Positions 28,282-36,402 are shown, numbered from the stretch's first letter. The stretch: DNA of 64,000 nt from Curtobacterium sp. MCBD17_035 (GCF_003234815.2 NZ_CP126279.1:1488001-1552000); one strand, 5' to 3'. The notes: generated by a model from the letters alone, not told the origin. Program-made: numbers and translations.

Positions 28282-28809
28282 ATGGTTGCTACGCCGCTTC
28301 GCATCTCCGTCTACGAGTCGGAGGAGTTGCAGGCTGTGCTGACCGCCATGCGGAACCTCGACAAGACCACCAAGAAGTGGATTCGTCAGGAGACGCGGAC
28401 GCAGTCGCTGCCGATCTGGCAGGACGAAGTACGCGGGCACGTGACGACAGCACTTGAGACTCGGGTGCTGTCCGACACCGCTCGCGTGCAGCCGTCGGAC
28501 CAGAACGTGCAGTTGCGGTCCGCGTCGTCGGTGGCTCGGATGCGGGGCGGTGGCACGCCCGCGGCTCTCGCCCACGCAACGGAGTTCGGTGCGAACCGGG
28601 CTGAGGAACGCACCTACGAGCGGCGCACCCGCTCCGGTCGGATGGCGACGGTTCGCAGGCACACCCAGCGGCAGTTTAAGCCGGTGAACCGCGGCGGCTA
28701 TGTCGTGTACCCGGCTGCTGCGCAAGCGATCCCGCGGCTGGCGTCCCTGTGGGCACAGACGGTCGCGCGGGCCGCGCACGACGCGATGGAAGGGCATGAG
28801 GATGGCTAG
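28282..28809 (+). CDS. HK97 gp10-like head-tail protein
   Basis: A 175-residue protein resembling HK97 gp10 family members: a basic N-terminus with SEELQAVLTAMRNL, a conserved ALAHATEFGANR and a YVVYPAAAQAIPRLASLW end. In HK97-like phages it precedes the tail tube gene; here it follows it. It overlaps the tape measure start. No tail-assembly chaperone gene pair or slippery site is seen in this region. Confidence 0.65.
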   Translation: MVATPLRISVYESEELQAVLTAMRNLDKTTKKWIRQETRTQSLPIWQDEVRGHVTTALETRVLSDTARVQPSDQNVQLRSASSVARMRGGGTPAALAHATEFGANRAEERTYERRTRSGRMATVRRHTQRQFKPVNRGGYVVYPAAAQAIPRLASLWAQTVARAAHDAMEGHEDG

Positions 28810-30577
28810 CGGTATCAGCATCAGCATCGGTGCGAACACCCGCGACTTCGTCTCCGGGGTGCAGCAGGGCTCCGACGCGTTGGAGAAGTTGCAGCAGTTG
28901 TTGCAGCGCATCGGTGAGGGCGGCGGCAACGTCTCCGACGATGACCTCACCGCGATCATGCGGCAGGCGCAGGAAGCCACCGCTGCGGTGGAGAAGTTGA
29001 AGGCCACGTCGGACACGGTGCGCAGCAGCGGCTCCGGTCCGGCGATGGTGTTCGACGAGATGGGTTCGAAGGCGAAGGAGTCCGGCGAACGCGTTGAGGA
29101 GGGCAGCAAGGTCGGTGAGGCCGCGCTGATGAACCTCGGGTTCTCCGCAATGACCGCGGGGGAGGCGTTCAAGGGTCCGTCGGGGCTGCTGAACAGTGTC
29201 GGGTCGTTCGCCGCGTTCATGGGTCCCGCGTTGGGTCCTGAACTGGCGTTGCCGATCACGGTCCTCGGTGTTGCGATGGCTGCGGTCGGTCAGACGATGG
29301 GCGATGACACGGAGGCTGCGAAGGAACTGCAAGCGGCGGTGTCGAACCTCGTGTCGTCGTGGGTGGGGTCTGGTGACGGCATCTCGGCGTTGGACGCGAA
29401 CCTGCGGGACTGGACGAAGAACTCCGCCGATTACGGCGGTTCCCTCGGCAACCTGCGGAAGGAACTGGGCCTGACGGACCAGTCGTACCGGGATGTCGCT
29501 GACGCCATCGCGTCGGGCAGTGTGCCCGCGATGCAGCGAGCGGTCACGTCGATTCAGCGGGAGATCGACGCACGGAAGGCACTGTCGCAGGCTGCGGAGT
29601 CTGAGTCGCACACGGCGTACAACAGCCGCGCCGCGGTCGATGACGAGACGGGGGCGCGGAACCGGAACTACTCCGCCGCGTTGAAGCAGATCGACGCGCA
29701 GGACGCGTCCACGGCGGCGCTGAAGAAGGCGAAGGCGGAGATTCAGGACAACATCACCAAAGAGCAGCAGGCGCGCGTTGAGGAGGCGGCGCTCGCCGCT
29801 GCGATGGGTGAGACGGTCAAGCAGTACAAGGCGCAGGAGGCGGCGTCGGCGCAGGCGAAGTCCGCGAACGAGGACTTCAAGAACTCGGTGCGTGACACGG
29901 CGAAGGCGTCTGCTGACTCCGCGAACGGCATCATCGCGAACTCGAAGTTGAGCGCGAAGGCGTACATCCAGAATCAGGACGCTCAGGTCAAGGCGATCCA
30001 GAACTTCGAGTCGAACGCGTCGAAGGTGTACCAGACGGTGGACGCGAACACTCGCGACTACTTGAAGAGTCAGGGCACGTCGATGTCGCAGGAGTACGCG
30101 ACGTATCTCGCTGCGACTCCTGCGCAGCAGGCGCAGTTGCGGAAGGACTGGGCGATTGAGGCTCAGATCAGCGGTGACACGAAGGACGTGGACGCGAAGA
30201 CCGCTGCTGAGGGCAAGAAGACCGTGGACGGTCCGACGGTGCGCGCGAAGGGCGACACGAAGGATGTGGACTCGAAGGTTCAGCGGATGGGCCGGGAGTC
30301 GCAGGCGGGGCCGACTTCGAAGATTCGCGGCAACACGGACGACGTGGACAGGAAGGTTGCGAAGAAGAAGGCGGAGCGTGACGACGGGCCGACGGTGAAG
30401 TTGCGGGCCGACGACGACGCGGTGCAGCGCCGCATCGCGGACCTGCGTGGGAAGACGTACAGCGGTCCGACGGTGCGGATCGGCGCTGACTTGTCGGCTT
30501 TCAACGCAGCGGTGCAGCGGGCGCGGGGCACGTCGATCACGGTGACGGCCACCATCAACGGGAAGCGGAACTTCTGA
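28802..30577 (+). CDS. tail tape measure protein
   Basis: A 591-residue protein, short for the class. It is helical with hydrophobic segments near residues 115-200 (SGLLNSVGSFAAFMGPALGP). The C-terminal part (about 457-585) contains five degenerate repeats around DTKDVD-K...GPTVKxR. By the tape-measure rule of about 0.15 nm per residue, the tail would be near 90 nm. GAAGGG lies before ATG 28802. It is followed at once by the tail-tip genes. Confidence 0.85.
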   Translation: MASGISISIGANTRDFVSGVQQGSDALEKLQQLLQRIGEGGGNVSDDDLTAIMRQAQEATAAVEKLKATSDTVRSSGSGPAMVFDEMGSKAKESGERVEEGSKVGEAALMNLGFSAMTAGEAFKGPSGLLNSVGSFAAFMGPALGPELALPITVLGVAMAAVGQTMGDDTEAAKELQAAVSNLVSSWVGSGDGISALDANLRDWTKNSADYGGSLGNLRKELGLTDQSYRDVADAIASGSVPAMQRAVTSIQREIDARKALSQAAESESHTAYNSRAAVDDETGARNRNYSAALKQIDAQDASTAALKKAKAEIQDNITKEQQARVEEAALAAAMGETVKQYKAQEAASAQAKSANEDFKNSVRDTAKASADSANGIIANSKLSAKAYIQNQDAQVKAIQNFESNASKVYQTVDANTRDYLKSQGTSMSQEYATYLAATPAQQAQLRKDWAIEAQISGDTKDVDAKTAAEGKKTVDGPTVRAKGDTKDVDSKVQRMGRESQAGPTSKIRGNTDDVDRKVAKKKAERDDGPTVKLRADDDAVQRRIADLRGKTYSGPTVRIGADLSAFNAAVQRARGTSITVTATINGKRNF

Positions 30578-30942
30578 TGACGACAAGCCTGTCTATGACT
30601 GTGGGTGGCGTGCAGACGGTGGTGCAGCCGCTGCTGATGTTGGGATACGCCGATACCCGGAACACGAACACGGTGGTGCACACCGTGTTGGGCGCAGCGG
30701 AACCGGATGTGATGTGGCGTCCGCCGTCGCTGCGGACGGGGACGTTCCAGTTCCTGTTCGACAACAGCGATGACGCGCAGACCGCGCTGACGATCGTGCA
30801 GAACGGTGCACCCGCGTTGATGGATGACACGGACCGGCCGGAACTGGCGATGTCGTTCGTGGCGTCAGGTTCGGTGTCGTTGGAGTTGGACGACCAGACG
30901 CAGACGCTGTGGGTGCTGTCCGTCGGATTTCAGGAGGTGTAG
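30577..30942 (+). CDS. distal tail-like protein
   Basis: A 121-residue protein (LMLGYADTRNTNTVVHTVLG, LRTGTFQFLFDNSDDAQ). Short beta-rich proteins in this place usually sit at the tail tip. ATG overlaps the tape-measure stop, and AGGAGG for the next gene lies in its end. No clear family. Confidence 0.55.
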   Translation: MTTSLSMTVGGVQTVVQPLLMLGYADTRNTNTVVHTVLGAAEPDVMWRPPSLRTGTFQFLFDNSDDAQTALTIVQNGAPALMDDTDRPELAMSFVASGSVSLELDDQTQTLWVLSVGFQEV

Positions 30943-30944
30943 TC

Positions 30945-32672
30945 GTGATCCTCCGACAGACGTACCAGGCTTATGTGCAGGCATCCCCTGACTCGCAGCC
31001 CCTCGACGTGGTGGATGCCACCGTGACGTTGGACGAGCAACAGGTTCCGTTCGGTAGCGCGTCGCTCACGATCAACACGCCAACGCCCGCCGTGCTCGCG
31101 TTGCTCGACCCGCGAACCAACCCGAAGTTGGTTCTTGAGATGACGGCTGAGAACGGCGCGAACAATTTGCGCACCATGTTCCTGCTGGTCACGGGCCGGA
31201 CTGTTGACCACGACGAAGGCACGACATCGGTGACGGCGGTGACGTTCGATCAGCAGGTCGTGAATTACCGGCTGGTGGCAGCGGAGGCTGACAACTCGTT
31301 CCGCGCGGTGCAGTCCTCGGTTCGGGCGATCACTGAGAAGGTGCTTGCCGATATCGGACTCGGGTTCGTGCCCTCGGTGAACGGGACCGCCGACGCCGAC
31401 TTCACGACGCTGACGAACCTGACGAACTACATCACGAACGGTGCGTTCGAGGACTCGACGGTGACGGGTTGGACTGGCAGCAATGCGACGTTGACGCAGG
31501 TGACGGCGTGGGCGCAGTCGGGCACGCACAGCATGCAGATCGGTCCGTCCAGCACGTCCTCCGCTGACTCGTACGCGCTGATGACGCTGACGAACCTGAC
31601 CCCCGGAAGCACGTACACCTGCTTCGGGTACGAGCACCTTCCGGCGACGCAGAACAGCACCGCGGCGACGAGCACTCGGTCCCGCGCCATCGTGATCGTG
31701 ACGACGCCGACGGGCGGGTCGGCTTCGGTCCTGGCGCAGTCGGCGCAGCCCGCGAACGCTGTCGGGATGTACCGGGTGTCGGTGACGTTCACGGTGCCCG
31801 CGAACACGGCGTCGGTTCAGGTGCGGTTGTACAACGGCGGGCAGTCGGGTTCGACGGTGACGCAGTGGGACAACGTGATGTTGGTCGATGGTGACGGTAC
31901 GGAGACTGACGGCACGGCGCTGGCGTACTTCGATGGAGACACGCCTGACACTGCCCTGTATGGGTACGCGTGGACGGGCACGAACGGCGCGTCCACCTCG
32001 ACGCGGGTTCCGGTGTTCAGCCGTCCTCCCGAGTCGTTGGCGTGGTCCCCGGGCCAGTCGGCGTGGGACTTCCTGTCCCCGATCCTCACCGCGGTGGGGT
32101 TGCGGTTGTTCTGCACGGACGGTGCCGACTTTTTCCTGGTGGACAACACCTACTCGGAGGACGGGTTGGTGACGCTTGCTGTTGGTCGCAACCTGTACTC
32201 CGCGTCCAGCACGCTGGACAGGACGCAGACGGCGGTCGATGGTTCGTTGATGTTCTTCGAAGCGGCCGTGGTCACGTACACGTGGACGGATCAGGCGGGC
32301 AACACGGAGACCGCGTACGACTCGTACTCCGCCGTGGACAACCCGTCGAACGTGCTCACCGTGTCGTACGACAAGGCGTACCCGGGGCCGGGAGCGGCGA
32401 AGTACATGGTCACCCGGAACATGAACCGTGGGTACGGGCTGGACCTGACGGCACGGCCGGACTTCAGGGTCACGCCGTCGCAGCAGGTGTCCGCGACGGT
32501 TCCCGGGTTGGACCCGCAGGTGGGGTGGGTGTCGTCGGTGACGTGGTCGCTGGCGGCGGCGGAGATGACGGTCACCACCCGGGGACTCATCAGCACTCCG
32601 ACGACGAGTTGGTTCTTCGTCGCCGGTCAGACTTGGGCGTCGTCTGCTGGCACGTCCTGGGCGAACGACTAG
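30945..32672 (+). CDS. tail-tip protein with carbohydrate-binding-like module
   Basis: A 575-residue protein starting at GTG 30945 with AGGAGG 7 nt before. Residues 1-~150 look like a baseplate hub/tip domain. A central jelly-roll module (YITNGAFEDSTVTGWTGSN) ending in YFDGDTPDTALYGYAWTG mirrors the modules of the 25431-26813 protein, and the rest is a beta-rich tail domain. It likely contacts the host surface. The shared YFDG motif shows module exchange within the phage. Confidence 0.6.
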   Translation: MILRQTYQAYVQASPDSQPLDVVDATVTLDEQQVPFGSASLTINTPTPAVLALLDPRTNPKLVLEMTAENGANNLRTMFLLVTGRTVDHDEGTTSVTAVTFDQQVVNYRLVAAEADNSFRAVQSSVRAITEKVLADIGLGFVPSVNGTADADFTTLTNLTNYITNGAFEDSTVTGWTGSNATLTQVTAWAQSGTHSMQIGPSSTSSADSYALMTLTNLTPGSTYTCFGYEHLPATQNSTAATSTRSRAIVIVTTPTGGSASVLAQSAQPANAVGMYRVSVTFTVPANTASVQVRLYNGGQSGSTVTQWDNVMLVDGDGTETDGTALAYFDGDTPDTALYGYAWTGTNGASTSTRVPVFSRPPESLAWSPGQSAWDFLSPILTAVGLRLFCTDGADFFLVDNTYSEDGLVTLAVGRNLYSASSTLDRTQTAVDGSLMFFEAAVVTYTWTDQAGNTETAYDSYSAVDNPSNVLTVSYDKAYPGPGAAKYMVTRNMNRGYGLDLTARPDFRVTPSQQVSATVPGLDPQVGWVSSVTWSLAAAEMTVTTRGLISTPTTSWFFVAGQTWASSAGTSWAND

Positions 32673-32681
32673 GGAGACATC

Positions 32682-33278
32682 ATGGCTATCGGGGATGCGG
32701 CTGCGGCAGCGGGACTCGTCGTGTACGGGTCGGACCAGGACCGGTCGTTGGGGTACCAGAACGACAACCAGCGCGGCGATGATGTTGCTGCTGTGATGGC
32801 GCGGACGGATGCGTTGGAGGCGGCAGCGTTGAACCCGCCGCTGTTCTCCGCGTACCGGGGTGCGGCGCAGAACGTGGGGTCGAACACGTGGAGTGTGATC
32901 GCGTCGGATCGGTTCACGGTGGAGGTGAACAGGGGCTTCGCGTCGTGGGCGAACGGCGGTCTGGTCGTGTCCCGCGCGGGCGTGTACGAGGTGTCGTGCC
33001 ATGTGGAGTTCCTGGGCGATGACTACAACCAGGTTGGCTGCCAGTTGACGGTGAACACGTCGTCGCCGGACACGGATAACACGTTGTGCAAGGGCGAGGT
33101 GATGGGTTCGGGTTCGGGTTCGCACAACGGCGGGCCTACGGGCTTCGGGATGCGGCGGCTGGCTGTTGGGGACGTGGTGCGGATGTTGGTGCTTCAGACG
33201 AACACGAACGACAACGTGTGGTCGTATGGGCCGTCGAAGCCTGACCTGGGGTGGACGATGCGTTGGGTTACCGCGTGA
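32682..33278 (+). CDS. tail fibre-like protein with C1q/TNF-like head
   Basis: A 198-residue protein. The first ~55 residues are a short shaft (GSDQDRSLGYQNDNQRGDDV), then a C1q-like jelly roll (FSAYRGAAQNVGSNTWSVIA, VVSRAGVYEVSCHVEFLGDD). Such domains trimerise at the tips of phage fibres and bind receptors. It lies after the tail-tip gene. AGGGAGA precedes the ATG. Confidence 0.6.
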   Translation: MAIGDAAAAAGLVVYGSDQDRSLGYQNDNQRGDDVAAVMARTDALEAAALNPPLFSAYRGAAQNVGSNTWSVIASDRFTVEVNRGFASWANGGLVVSRAGVYEVSCHVEFLGDDYNQVGCQLTVNTSSPDTDNTLCKGEVMGSGSGSHNGGPTGFGMRRLAVGDVVRMLVLQTNTNDNVWSYGPSKPDLGWTMRWVTA

Positions 33279-33293
33279 CCGTAGGTTGAGCGG

Positions 33294-33596
33294 ATGACGA
33301 GTATCGAGAAGCAGACAGCGCAGATCGTTCTGGACCTGCTCAGCGGAACCGAGGGCGCAACCAGCGAGGAGCGCCGTCAGGCGTTCCTTACCAGCGGGAA
33401 GCAGTTGCAGGAGGCCGGTGCGTTGCCGGTGGTTCTCGACGATGACGGGACGGCGCTGGTTGACCCCACGAAGTTCCTGATCGGGATCACGCTGGTTGAC
33501 CTCTACCTCGTGCAGCGCCTCACAGGATTCACGGGACTGAGCCGTGAGGAAGTGATGTTCGACGCGCGCCAGTTCGTTGACTCGCTCGATATTTAG
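33294..33596 (+). CDS. small phage protein, unknown
   Basis: A 100-residue helical protein (MTSIEKQTAQIVLDLLSGTE...). It is the last rightward phage gene, where lysis or tail-tip genes usually lie. It has no signal peptide, membrane helix or hydrolase motif, so it is not an endolysin or holin by sequence. Confidence 0.6.
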   Translation: MTSIEKQTAQIVLDLLSGTEGATSEERRQAFLTSGKQLQEAGALPVVLDDDGTALVDPTKFLIGITLVDLYLVQRLTGFTGLSREEVMFDARQFVDSLDI

Positions 33597-33601
33597 GAGT
33601 C

Positions 33602-33895
33602 CTAGGCGGTGAGGAAGTTGCCTACGGTTCCGGTGACGATGCCGATGACGAGCAGGGCGATCGTGAACCACTGCTTCCGTGTCGTGTAGTTGTCGAACAA
33701 GAAGCGTTCCCGGTCCGAGAGTTGGTCCGCCTCGGTCGTGCCTGCCGGGGGAGAGTTGCCGTCGATGCTGCGCTGCTGCACCGGACGCCGTAGCAGCCGC
33801 TGTCCGGCTCGGATGTCCTTGATGACCAGGAAGACACCGCCCGTCTCGGCTACGCACGAGATGGCGAACAGGACGCGGGCAAGGTTGTCCAACAT
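33602..33895 (-). CDS. two-helix membrane protein, possible lysogenic (moron) gene
   Basis: A 97-residue protein with two predicted membrane helices: LARVLFAISCVAETGGVFLV near the N-terminus and WFTIALLVIGIVTGTVGNFL near the C-terminus, joined by a ~45-residue basic/Pro loop. It is the only minus-strand gene besides int, next to attR, a common position for genes expressed in the lysogen. It could equally be a holin-like protein read from a minus-strand promoter; there is no partner lysin. Confidence 0.55.
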   Translation of the reverse strand: MLDNLARVLFAISCVAETGGVFLVIKDIRAGQRLLRRPVQQRSIDGNSPPAGTTEADQLSDRERFLFDNYTTRKQWFTIALLVIGIVTGTVGNFLTA

Positions 33896-33912
33896 GGGGC
33901 TGAGGGTAGGGC

Positions 33913-33931
33913 AGTCCCCACCTAGTCCCCA
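33913..33931. repeat. paired arm-type site, right prophage end
   Basis: Two direct copies of AGTCCCCA, at 33913-33920 and 33924-33931, 11 bp apart, about 104 bp left of the attR core. Same strand and spacing as the left pair at 16199-16217. Confidence 0.6.
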
Positions 33932-34003
33932 AAAACGTCTCTACGCCACTCGAACCCACTCGCGCCCACAGCACTCAGACCCGCGAGAATCCAACGCTCT
34001 GAG

Positions 34004-34009
34004 TATTCT
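34004..34009 (+). promoter_or_regulatory. phage-encoded -10 hexamer driving the host SPOR-like gene
   Basis: TATTCT ends 7 nt before the ATG at 34017, the same spacing as the orphaned host promoter at 16098. It is phage DNA (left of the att core), so the lysogen expresses the host gene from a phage promoter. Confidence 0.6.
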
Positions 34010-34016
34010 GCAACAC

Positions 34017-34196
34017 ATGGCACGCATCGAAGAGCAGTTCTGGTTCAACACCACCACGCACCAGGTCGAACAGGGCATGCAGTCCCCGAACCGCGACCGC
34101 ATCGGGCCCTTCGACACGCGCGAGGAGGCGCAGGCGGCACTCGACCGTGTCCGTGCGAACAACGCACGGTGGGACCAGGAGGACGCGCAGGGCTGA
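34017..34196 (+). CDS. SPOR-like small protein, hybrid phage-host gene at attR
   Basis: A 59-residue conserved actinobacterial protein usually found divergent from map. The SPOR-like part reads GPFDTREEAQAALDRVRANN. The first codons (MARIEE) come from the phage and replace the host's MSDERIES; the frame continues through the core QFWFN into host sequence. So integration keeps the gene intact while swapping promoter and N-terminus. Function of the protein is unknown. Confidence 0.85.
   Translation: MARIEEQFWFNTTTHQVEQGMQSPNRDRIGPFDTREEAQAALDRVRANNARWDQEDAQG
34035..34049. other. attR core
   Basis: Second copy of cagttctggttcaac, inside codons 7-11 of the small gene at 34017-34196. Confidence 0.88.
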
Positions 34197-34397
34197 CCGT
34201 CCCGCCGCTGCCCCGCCGATGTCCGGTTCGCGCGAGCGGAGGTCCGATGTGCGCAGGACCTCGTCCGGCTTGCGCAGTCCGATCGCGTCGCGACCCCGTC
34301 GGACGTACCGTCGGAGCGGGCGGGGAGGCTGACCACGGCGACCCACCGATGCCAGCATCCGGTCCGGTGTCCTCGCTCCGTCGAGAGGAGGCACCAG

Positions 34398-34556
34398 ATG
34401 AGCCTGTACGAGTCCCAGTCCGGCGTGGAGCCGGCCCGCATCGCCACCTACCGCCGGCTCCGGCAGCAATGGCGCCGCGGCACGCTGACGAGCAGCGGTG
34501 GCCCACGGTACGAGGACTTCTTCAGCGACGACGCGTCGTCGCTGGTCGATCGCTAG
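34398..34556 (+). CDS. small protein, unknown
   Basis: A 52-residue basic protein (MSLYESQSGVEPARIATYRR...) with AGGAGG 7 nt before the ATG. Codon use fits the host. It is followed by a strong terminator. The 201 bp between it and the SPOR-like gene hold no feature I can name. No family recognised. Confidence 0.6.
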   Translation: MSLYESQSGVEPARIATYRRLRQQWRRGTLTSSGGPRYEDFFSDDASSLVDR

Positions 34557-34567
34557 CCGACACGAGG

Positions 34568-34600
34568 AACGGCCCGGCACCCATGGGGTGCCGGGCCGTT
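34568..34600. terminator. bidirectional hairpin terminator
   Basis: Perfect 15-bp stem (34568-34582 with 34586-34600, loop ATG) between the small gene and the convergent nadE, ending 26 nt from the nadE stop. Confidence 0.9.
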
Positions 34601-34625
34601 CGTCATCCGGCCGGGAGGCCCGGCC

Positions 34626-36389
34626 TCAGCGGTACTGCTGCGGCCGGTACGTGATCGGCAGACGACGGTCGCGTCCGAACGCCATGCCCGAGATCTTCGG
34701 GCCGATGGCACCCTGCCGGCGCTTCCACTCGGAGCGGTCGACCAGCCGGGTCACCTCGGCCACCGTGTCGGGGTCGTGACCCTCCGCCACGATGTCGGCG
34801 GCACCCAGGGCCCGGGTGATGTACCCGTCCAGGATGCTGTCGAGCACCTCGTACGGCGGGAGCGAGTCCTCGTCCTTCTGGTCGGGACGGAGCTCGGCCG
34901 ATGGCGGTTTGGTGATCGAGTTCTCGGGGATCGGCTCGGTCTCGCCCCGTCCCGCGGCGAACCGGTTGCGCCACGTGGCGAGTTCCCACACGAGGGTCTT
35001 GGGGACGTCCTTGATCGGTGCGAAGCCGCCGACCGAGTCACCGTAGATGGTGGAGTACCCGACCGACAGTTCGGTCTTGTTCCCGGTCGTGAGCACCAGG
35101 TGACCGTCGAGGTTCGACAGCCCCATGAGCACGAGCGCCCGGGCGCGGGCCTGGATGTTCTCGGCGGCGAGCCCGGTCAGGTGGAGCTGGTCCTCGAAGG
35201 GGCGTACGAGGTCGGCGATCGCCTCGGTCCGGTAGTGCAGGCCGAGGCGTTCGGCGACGTCGTCGGCGTCCGAGCGGGAGTGCTCCGACGACCACTGCGA
35301 CGGCATCGAGACGCCGTACACGCGGTCGGGGCCGAGGGCGTCGACCGCGATCGCCGCGCACACCGCCGAGTCGATCCCACCGGACAGGCCGAGGACGACC
35401 GAACGGAAGCCGTTCTTCTCGACGTAGTCGCGTGTGCCGAGGACGAGCGCGTTCCAGATCTCCTCGAGGTCGTCACGGGGTTCGGCGACGTCGCGGGGGA
35501 GTGCCGGGCGTTGGCCGTCCAGCGCGATGCTCCCGGGGGTGGTGTCCGGGGTGTCGAGGAGGACCCGGTGGACGTCCTCGGTCACGACCGGGTCGGTCGC
35601 CGGCGCGGGGTCGAGGTCGACGAGGAGCAGGTGCTCCCGGAACTGCGGGGCGCGGGCGAGGACCGTCCCCGCTTCGTCGACGACGAGGCTGTCCCCGTCG
35701 AAGACCAGGTCGTCCTGGCCGCCCACGATGTTGACGTAGGCGACGATCGTGTCGGACTCCGTGGCCCGCCGGGTGACGAGCGGGAGGCGGACCTCGTCCT
35801 TGTCCGCGATCCACGGCGAGGCGTTGACGACGAGGAGCAAGCCTGCGTCGGCGGCGAGCACCCGGGCGACCGGACCGCCCTCGCGCCACAGGTCCTCGCA
35901 GATGATGATCGCGACGTCGACGTCGGCGATGCGCGCGACGAGCAGGTCGTCGCCCGGGATGAACACCCGGTACTCGTCGAACACCGAGTAGTTCGGCAGG
36001 TGGTACTTGGCGGTCGTGGCGATGACCCGCCCGTGCTGGAGCACGCTCGCGCAGTTCTGGGCGATGGCGCTCGGCGCGGTGGTGACGTCCACCGAGCGGG
36101 GCTCGAACGGGCCGTCCGGGTGGCCGACGACGACGGCGACGTCCCCGAGGCCCTGGTCGGCGAGCCGGCGTGCGAGGGTCTCCACGGCCTCCCGTGCGGC
36201 GCGGAGGAACGACGGGCGCGAGGCGAGGTCCTCGATGGGGTACCCGGAGATCGCCATCTCGCCGAAGGCGACGAGGTCCGCGCCCTGCTCGGCGGCCGAT
36301 CGCGTGGCCGTGATGATGCCTGCCGCGTTGTGCTCGAACGCCCCGACGACCGGGTTGGTCTGTGCGAGCGCCAAGCGGAGTCGGGGCAT
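34626..36389 (-). CDS. nadE: glutamine-dependent NAD+ synthetase
   Basis: Makes NAD from nicotinate adenine dinucleotide with ammonia drawn from glutamine. The 587-residue protein has an N-terminal nitrilase-type glutaminase (FGEMAISGYP with Glu, YHLPNYSVFDEYRVF with Lys, IIICEDLWREGG with Cys) and a C-terminal synthetase with the PP-loop LGLSGGIDSAVC. I use the ATG at 36389, 7 nt from a TAGGGT box, rather than the in-frame start 24 nt upstream. It stands alone, convergent with the small gene. Confidence 0.95.
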   Translation of the reverse strand: MPRLRLALAQTNPVVGAFEHNAAGIITATRSAAEQGADLVAFGEMAISGYPIEDLASRPSFLRAAREAVETLARRLADQGLGDVAVVVGHPDGPFEPRSVDVTTAPSAIAQNCASVLQHGRVIATTAKYHLPNYSVFDEYRVFIPGDDLLVARIADVDVAIIICEDLWREGGPVARVLAADAGLLLVVNASPWIADKDEVRLPLVTRRATESDTIVAYVNIVGGQDDLVFDGDSLVVDEAGTVLARAPQFREHLLLVDLDPAPATDPVVTEDVHRVLLDTPDTTPGSIALDGQRPALPRDVAEPRDDLEEIWNALVLGTRDYVEKNGFRSVVLGLSGGIDSAVCAAIAVDALGPDRVYGVSMPSQWSSEHSRSDADDVAERLGLHYRTEAIADLVRPFEDQLHLTGLAAENIQARARALVLMGLSNLDGHLVLTTGNKTELSVGYSTIYGDSVGGFAPIKDVPKTLVWELATWRNRFAAGRGETEPIPENSITKPPSAELRPDQKDEDSLPPYEVLDSILDGYITRALGAADIVAEGHDPDTVAEVTRLVDRSEWKRRQGAIGPKISGMAFGRDRRLPITYRPQQYR

Positions 36390-36396
36390 GGCCACT

Positions 36397-36402
36397 ACCC
36401 TA
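36397..36402 (-). promoter_or_regulatory. -10 hexamer of leaderless promoter for nadE
   Basis: On the minus strand TAGGGT ends 7 nt before the nadE ATG at 36389. Confidence 0.55.

Larger units (their letters stand above)
16135..34049. mobile_element. 17.9-kb siphovirus-type prophage
   Basis: Bounded by the 15-bp att core. From left: integrase (minus), excisionase-like HTH, small early genes, RepA/RecA-like ATPase, HNH, zinc-knuckle proteins, large terminase, portal, fused protease-capsid, head-tail and tail genes, a tape measure, tail-tip and fibre-like genes, then a lone minus-strand membrane gene. Base composition is visibly less G+C-rich than the flanks. No endolysin, holin, repressor or small terminase is recognised. 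Its size and gene content recall the very small siphophages of Arthrobacter and Microbacterium (known from general literature; similarity not computed here). Confidence 0.93.

Noticed and set aside
30930-33974. A 1014-codon minus-strand open frame opposite the tail genes
   Set aside because: Arg/His-rich shadow covering several well-formed plus-strand phage genes with ribosome sites and coupled starts.
16135-34049. Element considered as a gene transfer agent or a phage satellite
   Set aside because: It has its own integrase, att sites with direct core repeat, terminase, capsid and tail, so a prophage explains it better; a defective prophage is still possible.
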